Numbered from the stretch's first letter, positions 52,080 to 64,000 are shown. The stretch is DNA of 64,000 nt from Xestospongia muta (GCA_963693285.1 OY848924.1:4915214-4979213), one strand, 5' to 3'. The notes: generated by a model not told the origin, from the letters alone. Made by a program: numbers and translations.

Positions 52080-55000
52080 GCTAAACTCTTTAGATCAGCT
52101 TATTTAACCAGTTTTCACAGTTAATTTCTAATCTTTTTAACTTTCAAAAAGCTCTAAACACTTTATTTTAGTTTTTTAACCTATTTAGACTACTTTATTA
52201 GTATATTTAAAAAGATAAACTTACTAAACTCTTTAGATCAGCTAATTTAACCAGTTTTCACAGTTAATTTCTAATCTTTTTTAACTTTCAAAAAGCTCTA
52301 AACTCTTTATTTTAGTCTTTTAACCTATTTAAACTAATTTATTAGTATATTTAAAACAGATAAACTTACTAAACTCTTTAGATCAGCTTATTTAACCAGT
52401 TTTCACAGTTAATTTCTAATCTTTTTTAACTTTCAAAAAGCTCTAAAGTCTTTATTTTAGAGTTTTAACCTATTTAGACTACTTTATTAGTATATTTAAG
52501 ACAGATAAACTTACTAAACTCTTTAGATCAATTTATTTAACCGGTTTTCACAATGAATTTCTAATCTTTTTTAAATTTCAAAAAGTTCTAAACACTTTAT
52601 TTTAGAGTTTTAACCTCTTTAGACTACTTTATTAGTATATTTAAGACAGATAAACTTACTAAACGCTTTAGATCAGCTTATTTAACCAGTTTTCACAGTT
52701 AATTTCTAGTCTTTTTTAACTTTAAAAAGCTCTAAACTCTTTATTTTAGAGTTTTAACCTATTTAGACTACTTTATTAGTATATTTAAGAAAGATAAACT
52801 TACTAAACTCTTTAGATCAGCTTATTTAACCAGTTTTCACAGTTAATTTCTAATCTTTTTTAACTTTCAAAAAGCTCTAAACACTTTGTTTCTGTCTTTT
52901 AACCTATTTAGACTACTTTATTAGTATATTAAACACTGATAAACTTACTAAACTCTTTAGATCAGCTTATTTAAACAGTTTTCACAGTTAATTTCTAATC
53001 TTTTTTAACTTTCAAAAAGCTCTAAACTCTTTATTTTAGAGTTTTAACCTATTTAGACTACTTTATTAGTATATTTAAGACAGATAAACTTACTAAAATC
53101 TTTAGATCAGCTTATTTAACCAGTTTTCACAGTTAATTTCTAATCTCTTTTAACTTTCAAAAAGCTCTAAACTGTTTATCTTAGAGGTTTAACCTATTTA
53201 GACTACTTTATTAGTATATTTAAGATGATAAACTTACTAAACTCTTTAGATCAATTTATTTAACCAGTTTTCACAGTTAATTTCTAATCTTTTTTAACTC
53301 TCAAAAAGCTCTAAAGTCTTTATTTTAGAGTTTTAACCTATTTAGACTACTTTATTAGTATATTTAAGACAGATAAACTTACTAAACTCTTTAGATCAGC
53401 TTATTTAACCAGTTTTCACAGTTGATTTCTAATCTTTTTTAACTCTCAAAAAGCTCTAAAGTCTTTATTTTAGAGTTTTAACCTATTTAGACTACTTTAT
53501 TAGTATATTTAAGACAGATAAACTTACTAAACTCTTTAGATCAGCTTATTTAACCAGTTTTCACAGTTAATTTCTAATCTTTTTTAACTTTCCAAAAGCT
53601 CTAAACTCTTTATTTTAGTGTTTTAAGATATTTAGATTACTTTATTAGTATATTTAAGACAGATAAACTTACTAAACTCTTTAGATCAGCTTATTTAACC
53701 AGTTTTCACAGTTAATTTCTAATCTTTTTTAACTTTTCAAAAAGCTCTAAACTCTTTATTTTAGAGTTTTAAGCTATTTAGACTACTTTATTAGTATATT
53801 TAAGAGAGATAAACATCCTAAACTCTTTAGATTAGCTTATTTAAACAAGTTTCACAGTTAATTTCTAATCTTTTTTAACTTTCAAAAAGTTCTAAACATA
53901 TATTTTAGTCTTTTAACCTATTTAGACTACTTTATTAGTATATTTAAGACAGGTAAACTTACTAAAGACTTTAGATCAGCTTATTTAACCAGTTTTCACA
54001 GTTAATTTCTAATCTTTTTAACTTTCAAAAAGCTCTAAACACTTTATTTTAGTTTTTTAACCTATTTAGACTACTTTATTAGTATATTTAAGACAGATAA
54101 ACTTACTAAACTCTTTAGATCAGCTAATTTAACCAGTTTTCACAGTTAATTTCTAATCTTTTTTAACTTTTAAAAAGCTCTAAACTCTTTATTTTAGAGT
54201 TTTAATCTATTTAGACTACTTTATTAGTATATTTAAGACAGATAAACTTACTAAACTCTTTAGATCAGCTTATTTAACCAGTTTTCACAGTTAATTTCTA
54301 ATCTTTTTTAACTTTCAAAAAGCTCTAAACACTTTATTTTAGTCTTTTAACCTATTTAAACTACTTTATTAGTATATTTAAAACAGATAAACTTACTAAA
54401 CTCTTTAGATCAGCTTATTTAACCAGTTTGAACAGTTAATTTCTAATCTTTTTAACTTTCAAAAAGCTCTTAACACTTTATTTTAGTCTTTTAACCTATT
54501 TAGACTACTTTATTAGTATATTTAAGACAGATAAACTTACTAAACTCGTTAGATCAGCTTATTTAACCAGTTTTCACAGTTAATTTCTAAATTTTTTTAA
54601 CTTTCAAAAAGCTCTAAACTCTTTATTTTAGTCTTTTAACCTATTTAGACTACTTTATTAGTATATTTAAAACAGATAAACTTACTAAACTCTTTAGATC
54701 AGCTTATTTAACCAGTTTTCACAGTTAATTTCTAAATTTTTTTAACTTTCAAAAAGCTCTAAACTCTTTATTTTAGTCTTTTAACATTTTTAGATTACTT
54801 TATTGGTGTATCTAACACAGATAAACTTACTAAACTCTTTAGATCAGCTTATTTAACCAGTTTTCACAGTTAATTTCTAATCTTTTTTAACTATCAAAAA
54901 GGTCTAAACTCTTTATTTTAGTCTTTTAACATATTTAGATTACATTATTAGTATATTTAACACAGATAAACTTACTAAACTCTTTAGATCAGCTTATTTA

Positions 55001-55843
55001 ACCAGTTTTCACAGTTAATTTCTAATCTTTTTTAACTTTCAAAAAGCTCTAAACACTTTATTTTAGAGTTTTAACCTATTTAGACTACTTTATTAGTATA
55101 TTTAAGACAGATAAACTTACTAAACTCTTTAGATCAGCTTATTTAACCAGTTTTCACAGTGAATTTCTAATCTTTTTTAACTTTCAAAAAGCTCTAAACT
55201 CTTTATTTTAGAGTTTTAATCTATTTAGACTATTTTATTAGTATATTTAAGACAGATAAACTTACTAAACTCTTTAGATCAGCTTATTTATCTATCTTTC
55301 ACAGTTAATTTCTAATCTTTTTTAACTTTCAAAAAACTCTAAACACTATATTTTAGTCTTTTAACCTATTTAGACTACTTTATTAGTATATTTAAGACAG
55401 ATAAACTTACTAAACTCTTTAGATCAGCTTATTTAGCCAGTTTTCACAGTTAATTTCTAATCTTTTTTAACTTTCAAAAAGCTCTAAACTCTTTAATTTA
55501 GTCTTTTAACATATTTAGTTTACTTTATTAGTATATTAAAGACAGATAAACTTACTAAACTCATTAGATCAGCTTATTTAACCAGTTTTCACAGTTAATT
55601 TCTAATCTTTTTTAACTTTCAAAAAGCTCTAAACTCTTTATTTTAGAGTTTTAACCTATTTAGACTACTTTATTAGTATATTTAAGACAGATAAACTTAC
55701 TAAACTCTTAAGATCAATTTATTTAACCAGTTTTCACAATTAATTTCTAATCTTTTTTATCTTTCAAAAAGCTCTAAACACTTTATTTTAGTCTTTTAAC
55801 ATATTTAGATTATATTATTAGTATATTTAACACAGATAAACTT
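52080..55843 (-). repeat. 24-monomer tandem duplication, unit 2 (3764 bp, two extra monomers)
   Basis: This is the second unit of the duplication starting at 48606. It is 290 bp longer because two monomers with cagctaatttaaccag, tttaatctatttag and acctatttaaactac sit at about 54115-54405 with no counterpart in unit 1. Similar monomer types occur at 38.64-38.88 and 44.43-44.67 kb. The insert is best explained by a block brought in from elsewhere in the array by unequal exchange or gene conversion. Confidence 0.87.
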
Positions 55844-56106
55844 GCTAAACTCTTTAGATCAGCTTATTTAACCAGTTTTCACAGTTAATTTCTTATCTTT
55901 TTTAACTTTAAAAAGCTCTAAACTCTTTATTTTAGAGTTTTAACCTATTTAGACTACTTTATTAGTATATTTAAGACAGATAAACTTACTAAACTCTTAA
56001 GATCAGCTTATTTAACCAGTTTTCACAGTTAATTTCTAATCTTTTTTAACTTTCAAAAAGCTCTAAACTCTTTATTTTAGAGTTTTAACCTATTTAGACT
56101 ACTTTA

Positions 56107-57408
56107 TTAGTATATTTAAGACAGATAAACTTACTAAACTCTTTAGATCAGCTTATTTAACTAGTTTTCACAGTTAATTTCTAATCTTTTTTAACTTTCA
56201 AAAAGCTCTAAACTCTTTATTTTAGAGTTTTAATCTATTTAGTCTACTTTATGAGTATATTTAAGAAAGATAAACTTACTAAACTCTTTAGATCAGCTTA
56301 TTTAACCAGTTTTCACAATTAAATTCTAATCTTTTTTAACTTTCAAAAAGCTCTAAACTCTTTATTTTAGAGTTTTAACCTATTTAGACTACTTTATTAG
56401 TATATTTAACACAGATAAACTTACTAAACTCTTTAGATCAGCTTATTTAACCAGTTTTCACAGTTAATTTCTAATCTTTTTTAACTTTCAAAAAGCTCTA
56501 AACTCTTTATTTTAGTCTTTTAACATATTTAGATTATATTATTAGTATATTTAAGACAGATAAACTTACTAAACTCTTTAGATCAGCTTATTTAACCAGT
56601 TTTCACAGTTAATTTCTAATCTTTTTTAACTTTCAAAAAGCTCTAAACTCTTTATTTTAGAGTTTTATCCTATTTAGACTACTTTATTAGTATATTTAAG
56701 ACAATAAACTTACTAAACTCTTTAGATCAGCTTATTTAAACAGGTTTTGAGAATTAATTTCTAATCTTTTTTAACTTTCAAAAAGTTTAAACACATATAT
56801 TAGTCTTTTAACCTATTTAGACTACTTTATTAGTATATTTAAGACAGATAAACTTACTAAACTCTTTAGATCAGCTTATTTAACCAGTTTTCACAGTTAA
56901 TTTCTAATCTTTTTAACTTTCAAAAAGCTCTAAACACTTTATTTTAGTCTTTTAACCTATTTAGACTACTTTATTAGTATATTTAAGACAGATAAACTTA
57001 CTAAACTCTTTAGATCAGCTTATTTAACCAGTTTTCACAGTTAATTTCTAATATCTTTTAACTTTCAAAAAGCTCTAAACACTTTATTTTAGTCTTTTAA
57101 CCTTTTTAGACTACTTTATTAGTATATTTAAAACAGATAAACTTACTAAACTCTTTAGATCAGCTTATTTAACCAGTTTTCACAGTTAATTTCTAAATTT
57201 TTTTAACTTTCAAAAAGTTCTAAACTCTTTATTTTAGTCTTTTAACATTTTTAGATTACTTTATTGGTGTATCTAACACAGATAAACTTACTAAACTCTT
57301 TAGATCAGCTTATTTAACCAGTTTTCACAGTTAATTTCTAATCTTTTTTAACTTTCAAAAAGGTCTAAACTCTTTATTTTAGTCTTTTAACATATTTAGA
57401 TTACATTA
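56107..57408 (-). repeat. 9-monomer tandem duplication, unit 1 (1302 bp)
   Basis: Markers give a constant 1302-bp offset to the following copy: aactagttttcac (ctag at 56161/57463), atgagtatatttaag (56251/57553) and ggtgtatctaacac (57266/58568). The unit includes the shortened aaaaagtttaaacac monomer with gttttgagaatt. Its end abuts the start of unit 2. The breakpoint lies in the ttattagtatattt part of the monomer. Confidence 0.88.
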
Positions 57409-58710
57409 TTAGTATATTTAAGACAGATAAACTTACTAAACTCTTTAGATCAGCTTATTTAACTAGTTTTCACAGTTAATTTCTAATCTTTTTTAACTTT
57501 CAAAAAGCTCTAAACTCTTTATTTTAGAGTTTTAATCTATTTAGTCTACTTTATGAGTATATTTAAGAAAGATAAACTTACTAAACTCTTTAGATCAGCT
57601 TATTTAACCAGTTTTCACAATTAAATTCTAATCTTTTTTAACTTTCAAAAAGCTCTAAACTCTTTATTTTAGAGTTTTAACCTATTTAGACTACTTTATT
57701 AGTATATTTAACACAGATAAACTTACTAAACTCTTTAGATCAGCTTATTTAACCAGTTTTCACAGTTAATTTCTAATCTTTTTTAACTTTCAAAAAGCTC
57801 TAAACTCTTTATTTTAGTCTTTTAACATATTTAGATTATATTATTAGTATATTTAAGACAGATAAACTTACTAAACTCTTTAGATCAGCTTATTTAACCA
57901 GTTTTCACAGTTAATTTCTAATCTTTTTTAACTTTCAAAAAGCTCTAAACTCTTTATTTTAGAGTTTTATCCTATTTAGACTACTTTATTAGTATATTTA
58001 AGACAATAAACTTACTAAACTCTTTAGATCAGCTTATTTAAACAGGTTTTGAGAATTAATTTCTAATCTTTTTTAACTTTCAAAAAGTTTAAACACATAT
58101 ATTAGTCTTTTAACCTATTTAGACTACTTTATTAGTATATTTAAGACAGATAAACTTACTAAACTCTTTAGATCAGCTTATTTAACCAGTTTTCACAGTT
58201 AATTTCTAATCTTTTTAACTTTCAAAAAGCTCTAAACACTTTATTTTAGTCTTTTAACCTATTTAGACTACTTTATTAGTATATTTAAGACAGATAAACT
58301 TACTAAACTCTTTAGATCAGCTTATTTAACCAGTTTTCACAGTTAATTTCTAATATCTTTTAACTTTCAAAAAGCTCTAAACACTTTATTTTAGTCTTTT
58401 AACCTATTTAGACTACTTTATTAGTATATTTAAAACAGATAAACTTACTAAACTCTTTAGATCAGCTTATTTAACCAGTTTTCACAGTTAATTTCTACAT
58501 TTTTTTAACTTTCAAAAAGCTCTAAACTCTTTATTTTAGTCTTTTAACATTTTTAGATTACTTTATTGGTGTATCTAACACAGATAAACTTACTAAACTC
58601 TTTAGATCAGCTTATTTAACCAGTTTTCACAGTTAATTTCTAATCTTTTTTAACTTTCAAAAAGGTCTAAACTCTTTATTTTAGTCTTTTAACATATTTA
58701 GATTACATTA
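57409..58710 (-). repeat. 9-monomer tandem duplication, unit 2 (1302 bp)
   Basis: This is the second copy of the 1302-bp unit, nearly identical to the first; one visible difference is ttctacatttttt against ttctaaatttttt. The segment around its ggtgtatctaacac marker (58568) was copied again downstream at 60159 and 63053. Confidence 0.88.
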
Positions 58711-61700
58711 TTAGTATATTTAACACAGATAAACTTACTAAACTCTTTAGATCAGCTTATTTAACCAGTTTTCACAGTTAATTTCTAATCTTTTTTAACT
58801 TTCAAAAAGCTCTAAACTCTTTATTTTAGAGTTTTAACCTATTTAGACTACTTTATTAGTATATTTAAGACAGATAAACTTACAAAACTCTTTAGATCAA
58901 TTTATTTAACCGGTTTTCACAACGAATTTCTAATCTTTTTTAACTTTCAAAAAGCTCTAACCACTTTAATTTAGTGTTTTAACCTATTTAGACTACTTTA
59001 TTAGTATATTTAAGACAGATAAACTTACTAAACTCTTTAGATCAGCTTATTTAACCAGTTTTCACAGTTAATTTCTAATCTTTTTAACTTTCAAAAAGCT
59101 CTAAACTCTTTATTTTCGAGTTTTAACCTATTTAGACTACTTTATTAGTATGTTTAAGACAGATAAACTTAGTAAACTCTTTAGATCAGCTTATTTAACC
59201 AGTTTTCACAGTTAATTTCTAATCTTTTTTAACTTTCAAAAAGCTCTAAACTCTTTATTTTAGAGTTTCAACCTATTTAGACTACTTTATTAGTATATTT
59301 AAGACAGATAAACTTACTAAACTCTTTAGATCAGCTTATTTAACCAGTTTTCACAGTTAATTTCTAATCTTTTTTAACATTCAAAAAGCTCTAAACTCTT
59401 TATTTTAGTCTTTTAAGATATTTAGATTACTTTATTAGTATATTTAACACAGATAAACTTACTACACTCTTTAGATCAGCTTATTTAACCAGTTTTCACA
59501 GTTAATTTCTAATCTTTTTAACTTTCAACAAGCTCTAACCACTTCATTTTATTCTGTTAACCTATTTAGACTACTTTATTAGTATATTTAAGACAGATAA
59601 ACTTACTAAACTCTTTAGATCAGCTTATTTAACCAGTTTTCACAGTTAATTTCTAATCTTTTTTAACTTTCAAAAAGCTCTAAACTCTTTATTTTACTCT
59701 TTTAACATATTTAGATTATATTATTAGTATATTTAAGACAGATAAACTTACTAAACTCTTTAGATCAGCTTATTTAACCAGTTTTCACAGTTAATTTCTA
59801 ATCTTTTTAACTTTCAAAAAGCTCTAAACACTTTATTTTAGTCTTTTAACCTATTTAGACTACTTTATTAGTATATTTAAGACAGATAAACTTACTAAAC
59901 TCTTTAGATCAGCTTATTTAACCAGTTTTCACAGTTAATTTCTAATCTTTTTTAACTTTCAAAAAGCTCTAAACACTTTATTTTAGTCTTTTAACCTATT
60001 TAGACTACTTTATTAGTATATTTAAACAGATAAACTTACTAAACTCTTTAGATCAGCTTATTTAACCAGTTTTCACAGTTAATTTCTAAATTTTTTTAAC
60101 TTTCAAAAAGCTCTAAACTCTTTATTTTAGTCTTTTAACATTTTTAGATTACTTTATTGGTGTATCTAACACAGATAAACTTACTAAACTCTTTAGATCA
60201 GCTTATTTAACCAGTTTTCACAGTTAATTTCTAATCTTTTTTAACTTTCAAAAAGGTCTAAACTCTTTATTTTAGTCTTTTAACATATTTAGATTACATT
60301 ATTAGTATATTTAACACAGATAAACTTACTAAACTCTTTAGATCAGCTTATTTAACCAGTTTTCACAGTTAATTTCTAATCTTTTTTAACTTTCAAAAAG
60401 CTCTAAACTCTTTATTTTAGAGTTTTAACCTATTTAGACTACTTTATTAGTATATTTAAGACAGATAAACTTACAAAACTCTTTAGATCAATTTATTTAA
60501 CCGGTTTTCACAATGAATTTCTAATCTTTTTTAACTTTCAAAAAGCTCTAAACACTTTATTTTAGAGTTTTAACCTATTTAGACTACTTTATTAGTATAT
60601 TTAAGACAGATAAACTTACTAAACTCTTTAGATCAGCTAATTTAACCAGTTTTCACAGTTAATTTCTAATCTTTTTTAACTTTCAAAAAGCTCTAAACTC
60701 TTTTTTTTAGTCTTTTAACCTATTTAGACTACTTTATCAGTATATTTAAGACAGATAAACTTACTAAACTCTTTAGATCAGCTTATTTAACCAGTTTTCA
60801 CAGTTAATTTCTAATCTTTTTTAACTTTCAAAAAGCTCTAAACTCTTTATTTTAGAGTTTTAATCTATTTAGACTATTTTATTAGTATATTTAAGACAGA
60901 TAAACTTACTAAACTCTTTAGATCAGCTTATTTAACTATGTTTCACAGTCAATTTCTAATCTTTTTTAACTTTCAAAAAACTCTAAAAACTATATTTTAG
61001 TCTTTTAACCTATTTAGACTACTTTATTAGTATATTTAAGACAGATAAACTTACTAAACTCTTTAGATCAGCTTATTTAGCCAGTTTTCACAGTTAATTT
61101 CTAATCTTTTTTAACTTTCAAAAAGCTCTAAACTCTTTAATTTAGTCTTTTAACATATTTAGTTTACTTTATTAGTATATTTAACACAGATAAACTTACT
61201 AAACTCATTAGATCAGCTTATTTAACCAGTTTTCACAGTTAATTTCTAATCTTTTTTAACTTTCAAAAAGCTCTAAACTCTTTATTTTAGAGTTTTAACC
61301 TATTTAGACTACTTTATTAGTATATTTAAGACAGATAAACTTACTAAACTCTTAAGATCAATTTATTTAACCAGTTTTCACAATTAATTTCTAATCTTTT
61401 TTATCTTTCAAAAAGCTCTAAACACTTTATTTTATTCTTTTAACATATTTAGATTATATTATTAGTATATTTAACACAGATAAACTTACTAAACTCTTTA
61501 GATCAGCTTATTTAACCAGTTTTCACAGTTTATTTATTATGTTTTTTAACTTTAAAAAGCTCTAAACTCTTTATTTTAGAGTTTTAACCTATTTAGACTA
61601 CTTTATTAGTATATTTAAGACAGATAAACTTACTAAACTCTTAAGATCAGCTTATTTAACCAGTTTTCACAGTTAATTTCTAATCTTTTTTAACTTTCAA

Positions 61701-63500
61701 AAAGCTCTAAACTCTTTATTTTAGAGTTTTAACCTATTTAGACTACTTTATTAGTATATTTAAGACAGATAAACTTACTAAACTCTTTAGATCAGCTTAT
61801 TTAACTAGTTTGCACAGTTAATTTCTAATCTTTTTTAACTTTCAAAAAGCTCTAAACTCTTTATTTTAGAGTTTTAATCTATTTAGTCTACTTTATGAGT
61901 ATATTTAAAAAAGATAAACTTACTAAACTCTTTAGATCAGCTTATTTAACCAGTTTTCACAATTAATTTCTAATCTTTTTTAACTTTCAAAAAGCTCTAA
62001 ACTCTTTATTTTAGAGTTTTAACCTATTTAGACTACTTTATTAGTATATTTAAGACAGATAAACTTACTAAACTCTTTAGATCAGCTTATTTAACCAGTT
62101 TTCACAGTTAATTTCTAATCTTTTTTAACTTTCAAAAAGCTCTAAACTCTTTATTTTAGTCTTTTAACATATTTAGATTATATTATTAGTATATTTAAGA
62201 CAGATAAACTTACTAAACTCTTTAGATCAGCTTATTTAACCAGTTTTCACAGTTAATTTCTAATCTTTTTTAACTTTCAAAAAGCTCTAAACTCTTTATT
62301 TTAGAGTTTTAACCTATTTAGACTACTTTATTAGTATATTTAAGACAGATAAACTTACTAAACTCTTTAGATCAGCTTATTTAAACAGGTTTCACAATTA
62401 ATTTCTAATCTTTTTTAACTTTCAAAAAGTTTAAACACATATTTTAGTCTTTTAACCTATTTAGACTACTTTATTAGTATATTTAAGACAGATAAACTTA
62501 CTAAACTCTTTAGATCAGCTTATTTAAACAGGTTTCACAATTAATTTCTAATCTTTTTTAACTTTCAAAAAGTTTAAACACATATTTTAGTCTTTTAACC
62601 TATTTAGACTACTTTATTAGTATATTTAAGACAGATAAACTTACTAAACTCTTTAAATCAGCTTATTTAACCAGTTTTCACAGTTAATTTCTAATCTTTT
62701 TAACTTTCAAAAAGCTCTAAACACTTTATTTTAGTCTTTTAACCTATTTAGACTACTTTATTAGTATATTTAAGACAGATAAACTTACTAAACTCTTTAG
62801 ATCAGCTTATTTAACCAGTTTTCACAGTTAATTTCTAATATGTTTTAACTTTCAAAAAGCTCTAAACACTTTATTTGAGTCTTTTAACCTATTTAGACTA
62901 CTTTATTAGTATATTTAAAACAGATAAACTTACTAAACTCTTTAGATCAGCTTATTTAACCAGTTTTCACAGTTAATTTCTAAATTTTTTTAACTTTCAA
63001 AAAGCTCTAAACTCTTTATTTTAGTCTTTTAACATTTTTAGATTACTTTATTGGTGTATCTAACACAGATAAACTTACTAAACTCTTTAGATCAGCTTAT
63101 TTAACCAGTTTTCACAGTTAATTTCTAATCTTTTTTAACTTTCAAAAAGGTCTAAACTCTTTATTTTAGTCTTTTAACATATTTAGATTACATTATTAGT
63201 ATATTTAACACAGATAAACTTACTAAACTCTTTAGATCAGCTTATTTAACCAGTTTTCACAGTTAATTTCTAATCTTTTTTAACTTTCAAAAAGCTCTAA
63301 ACTCTTTATTTTAGAGTTTTAACCTATTTAGACTACTTTATTAGTATATTTAAGACAGATAAACTTACAAAACTCTTTAGATCAATTTATTTAACCGGTT
63401 TTCACAATGAATTTCTAATCTTTTTTAACTTTCAAAAAGCTCTAACCACTTTAATTTAGTGTTTTAACCTATTTAGACTACTTTATTAGTATATTTAAGA
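58500..63500 (-). repeat. Repeated block with ggtgtatcta and ccggtt markers (offsets 1591 and 2894 bp)
   Basis: The marker pair ggtgtatctaacac plus ccggttttcacaa occurs three times, at 58568/58910, 60159/60501 and 63053/63395. Spacing within each pair is constant (342 bp). The pairs are 1591 bp (11 monomers) and 2894 bp (20 monomers) apart. Between the second and third pair, a segment related to 55.3-56.7 kb is inserted: ctcttaagatcaattt occurs at 55701 and 61345, an offset of 5644 bp (about 39 monomers). Confidence 0.8.
62381..62666 (-). repeat. Single-monomer tandem duplication (143 bp)
   Basis: Two adjacent monomers are identical as far as I can read. Each has ttaaacaggtttcacaatt (62381 and 62524) and the shortened agtttaaacacatatt. 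The unit is 143 bp because of the internal deletion. This private monomer type exists once per block elsewhere (56.74 and 58.04 kb, with gttttgagaatt), so the local doubling is recent. Confidence 0.85.
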
Positions 63501-64000
63501 CAGATAAACTTACTAAACTCTTTAGATCAGCTTATTTAACCAGTTTTCACAGTTAATTTCTAATCTTTTTAACTTTCAAAAAGCTCTAAACTCTTTATTT
63601 TAGAGTTTTAACCTATTTAGACTACTTTATTAGTATGTTTAAGACAGATAAACTTAGTAAACTCTTTAGATCAGCTTATTTAACCAGTTTTCACAGTTAA
63701 TTTCTAATCTTTTTTAACTTTCAAAAAGGTCTAAACTCTTTATTTTAGTCTTTTAACATATTTAGATTACATTATTAGTATATTTAACACAGATAAACTT
63801 ACTAAACTCTTTAGATCAGCTTATTTAACCAGTTTTCACAGTTAATTTCTAATCTTTTTTAACTTTCAAAAAGCTCTAAACACTTTATTTTAGTCTTTTA
63901 ACCTATTTAGACTACTTTATGAGTATATTTAAGACAGATAAACTTACTAAACTCTTTAGATCAGCTTATTTAACCAGTTTTCACAGTTAATTTCTAATCT

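Larger units (their letters stand above)
25310..64000 (-). repeat. 145-bp satellite array, right arm (inverted orientation)
   Basis: About 267 copies of the same 145-bp satellite lie here as the reverse complement, running from the junction to the end of the window and continuing beyond it (the last base falls mid-monomer). On the + strand each unit reads ccagttttcacag, ttaatttctaatc, ttttttaactttc, aaaaagctctaaac, tctttattttagag, ttttaacctatttagac, tactttattagtat, atttaagacagataaac, ttactaaactctttag and atcagcttatttaa. Monomers are on the whole more alike than in the left arm, especially the cagataaac-to-taatttctaatc half. Variation concentrates around the ctctttattttagag part, where cactttattttag and ttttagtctttt alternatives are frequent. 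The first 2-3 kb after the junction is more degenerate. I see no coding region, RNA gene, mobile element or unique spacer anywhere in this stretch. Confidence 0.98.

Noticed and set aside
1..64000. Possible protein-coding genes or pseudogenes
   Set aside because: Stop codons recur in every monomer and the 145-bp period shifts the frame at each repeat. Any open stretch is short and is simply satellite sequence. No codon structure, start context or protein motif is visible.
1..64000. CRISPR array
   Set aside because: The repeats are direct and regular, but there are no unique spacers: the full 145 bp is repeated and no cas genes are present.
1..64000. CENP-B box
   Set aside because: The box needs a TTCG core followed by CGGG. 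The only ttcg-bearing variants (ttcgttaaaactctat) lack the CGGG part, and the consensus has no CpG.
1..64000. Telomeric or subtelomeric repeats
   Set aside because: No TTAGGG, TTTAGGG, TTAGG or similar short tandem tract is present.
1..64000. Promoters suggested by TATA-like strings (tatatttaag, aaatatac)
   Set aside because: These strings occur once per monomer in AT-rich repeat sequence and precede no gene, so they carry no specific evidence of promoter function.
1..64000. Naming the source species or a known satellite family
   Set aside because: Several insects, nematodes and plants have AT-rich satellites of about 140-180 bp. I do not recognise this consensus with certainty; a search of a repeat database with the 145-bp consensus would decide.

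Overview
The whole 64-kb window is one AT-rich satellite-DNA array. I found no gene, RNA gene, transposon or unique sequence in it. The repeat unit is 145 bp (intact examples at 1-145, 146-290 and 29960-30104). Counted by hand, its consensus has 34 G+C out of 145 (about 23%) and no CpG. A tandem repeat of near-nucleosomal length over tens of kilobases, with multi-monomer higher-order copies and an orientation switch, points to eukaryotic (peri)centromeric or other constitutive heterochromatin. Insects such as beetles, nematodes and plants all carry AT-rich satellites in this size class. The sequence alone does not let me name the species.

Layout. Positions 1 to about 25307 hold roughly 175 monomers in one orientation, taken here as '+', with phase 1 = the ttaaataagc start at position 1. 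At about 25308 the array flips. From 25310 to 64000 roughly 267 monomers run in the opposite orientation. The two arms therefore form one giant inverted repeat with a loop of only about 14 nt (25296-25309). Both arms continue past the window edges.

Higher-order structure. Neither arm has one regular higher-order repeat. Instead, blocks of 4 to 40 monomers were copied, often in direct tandem, at spacings close to whole multiples of 145 bp. In the left arm, offsets fixed by rare diagnostic variants are 1872, 3903/3759, 2307, 8655, 2602 and 3031 bp. In the right arm they are 579, 724, 1302, 1591, 2461/2462, 2894, 3474/3764, 4052 and 5789 bp. This is the pattern expected from repeated unequal exchange or amplification. 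The arms carry different sets of variants, so they appear to have been homogenised mostly separately since the inversion formed.

Within the monomer. The 145-bp unit looks like a diverged dimer of a repeat of about 72 bp: both halves begin ggttaaa and carry the same 12-mer taaagagtttag. It also holds short dyad symmetries and A/T tracts at near-helical spacing. These could favour non-B structures or curvature, which is inference only. The most notable items are the inversion junction, the ancestral half-repeat and the separate variant histories of the two arms.
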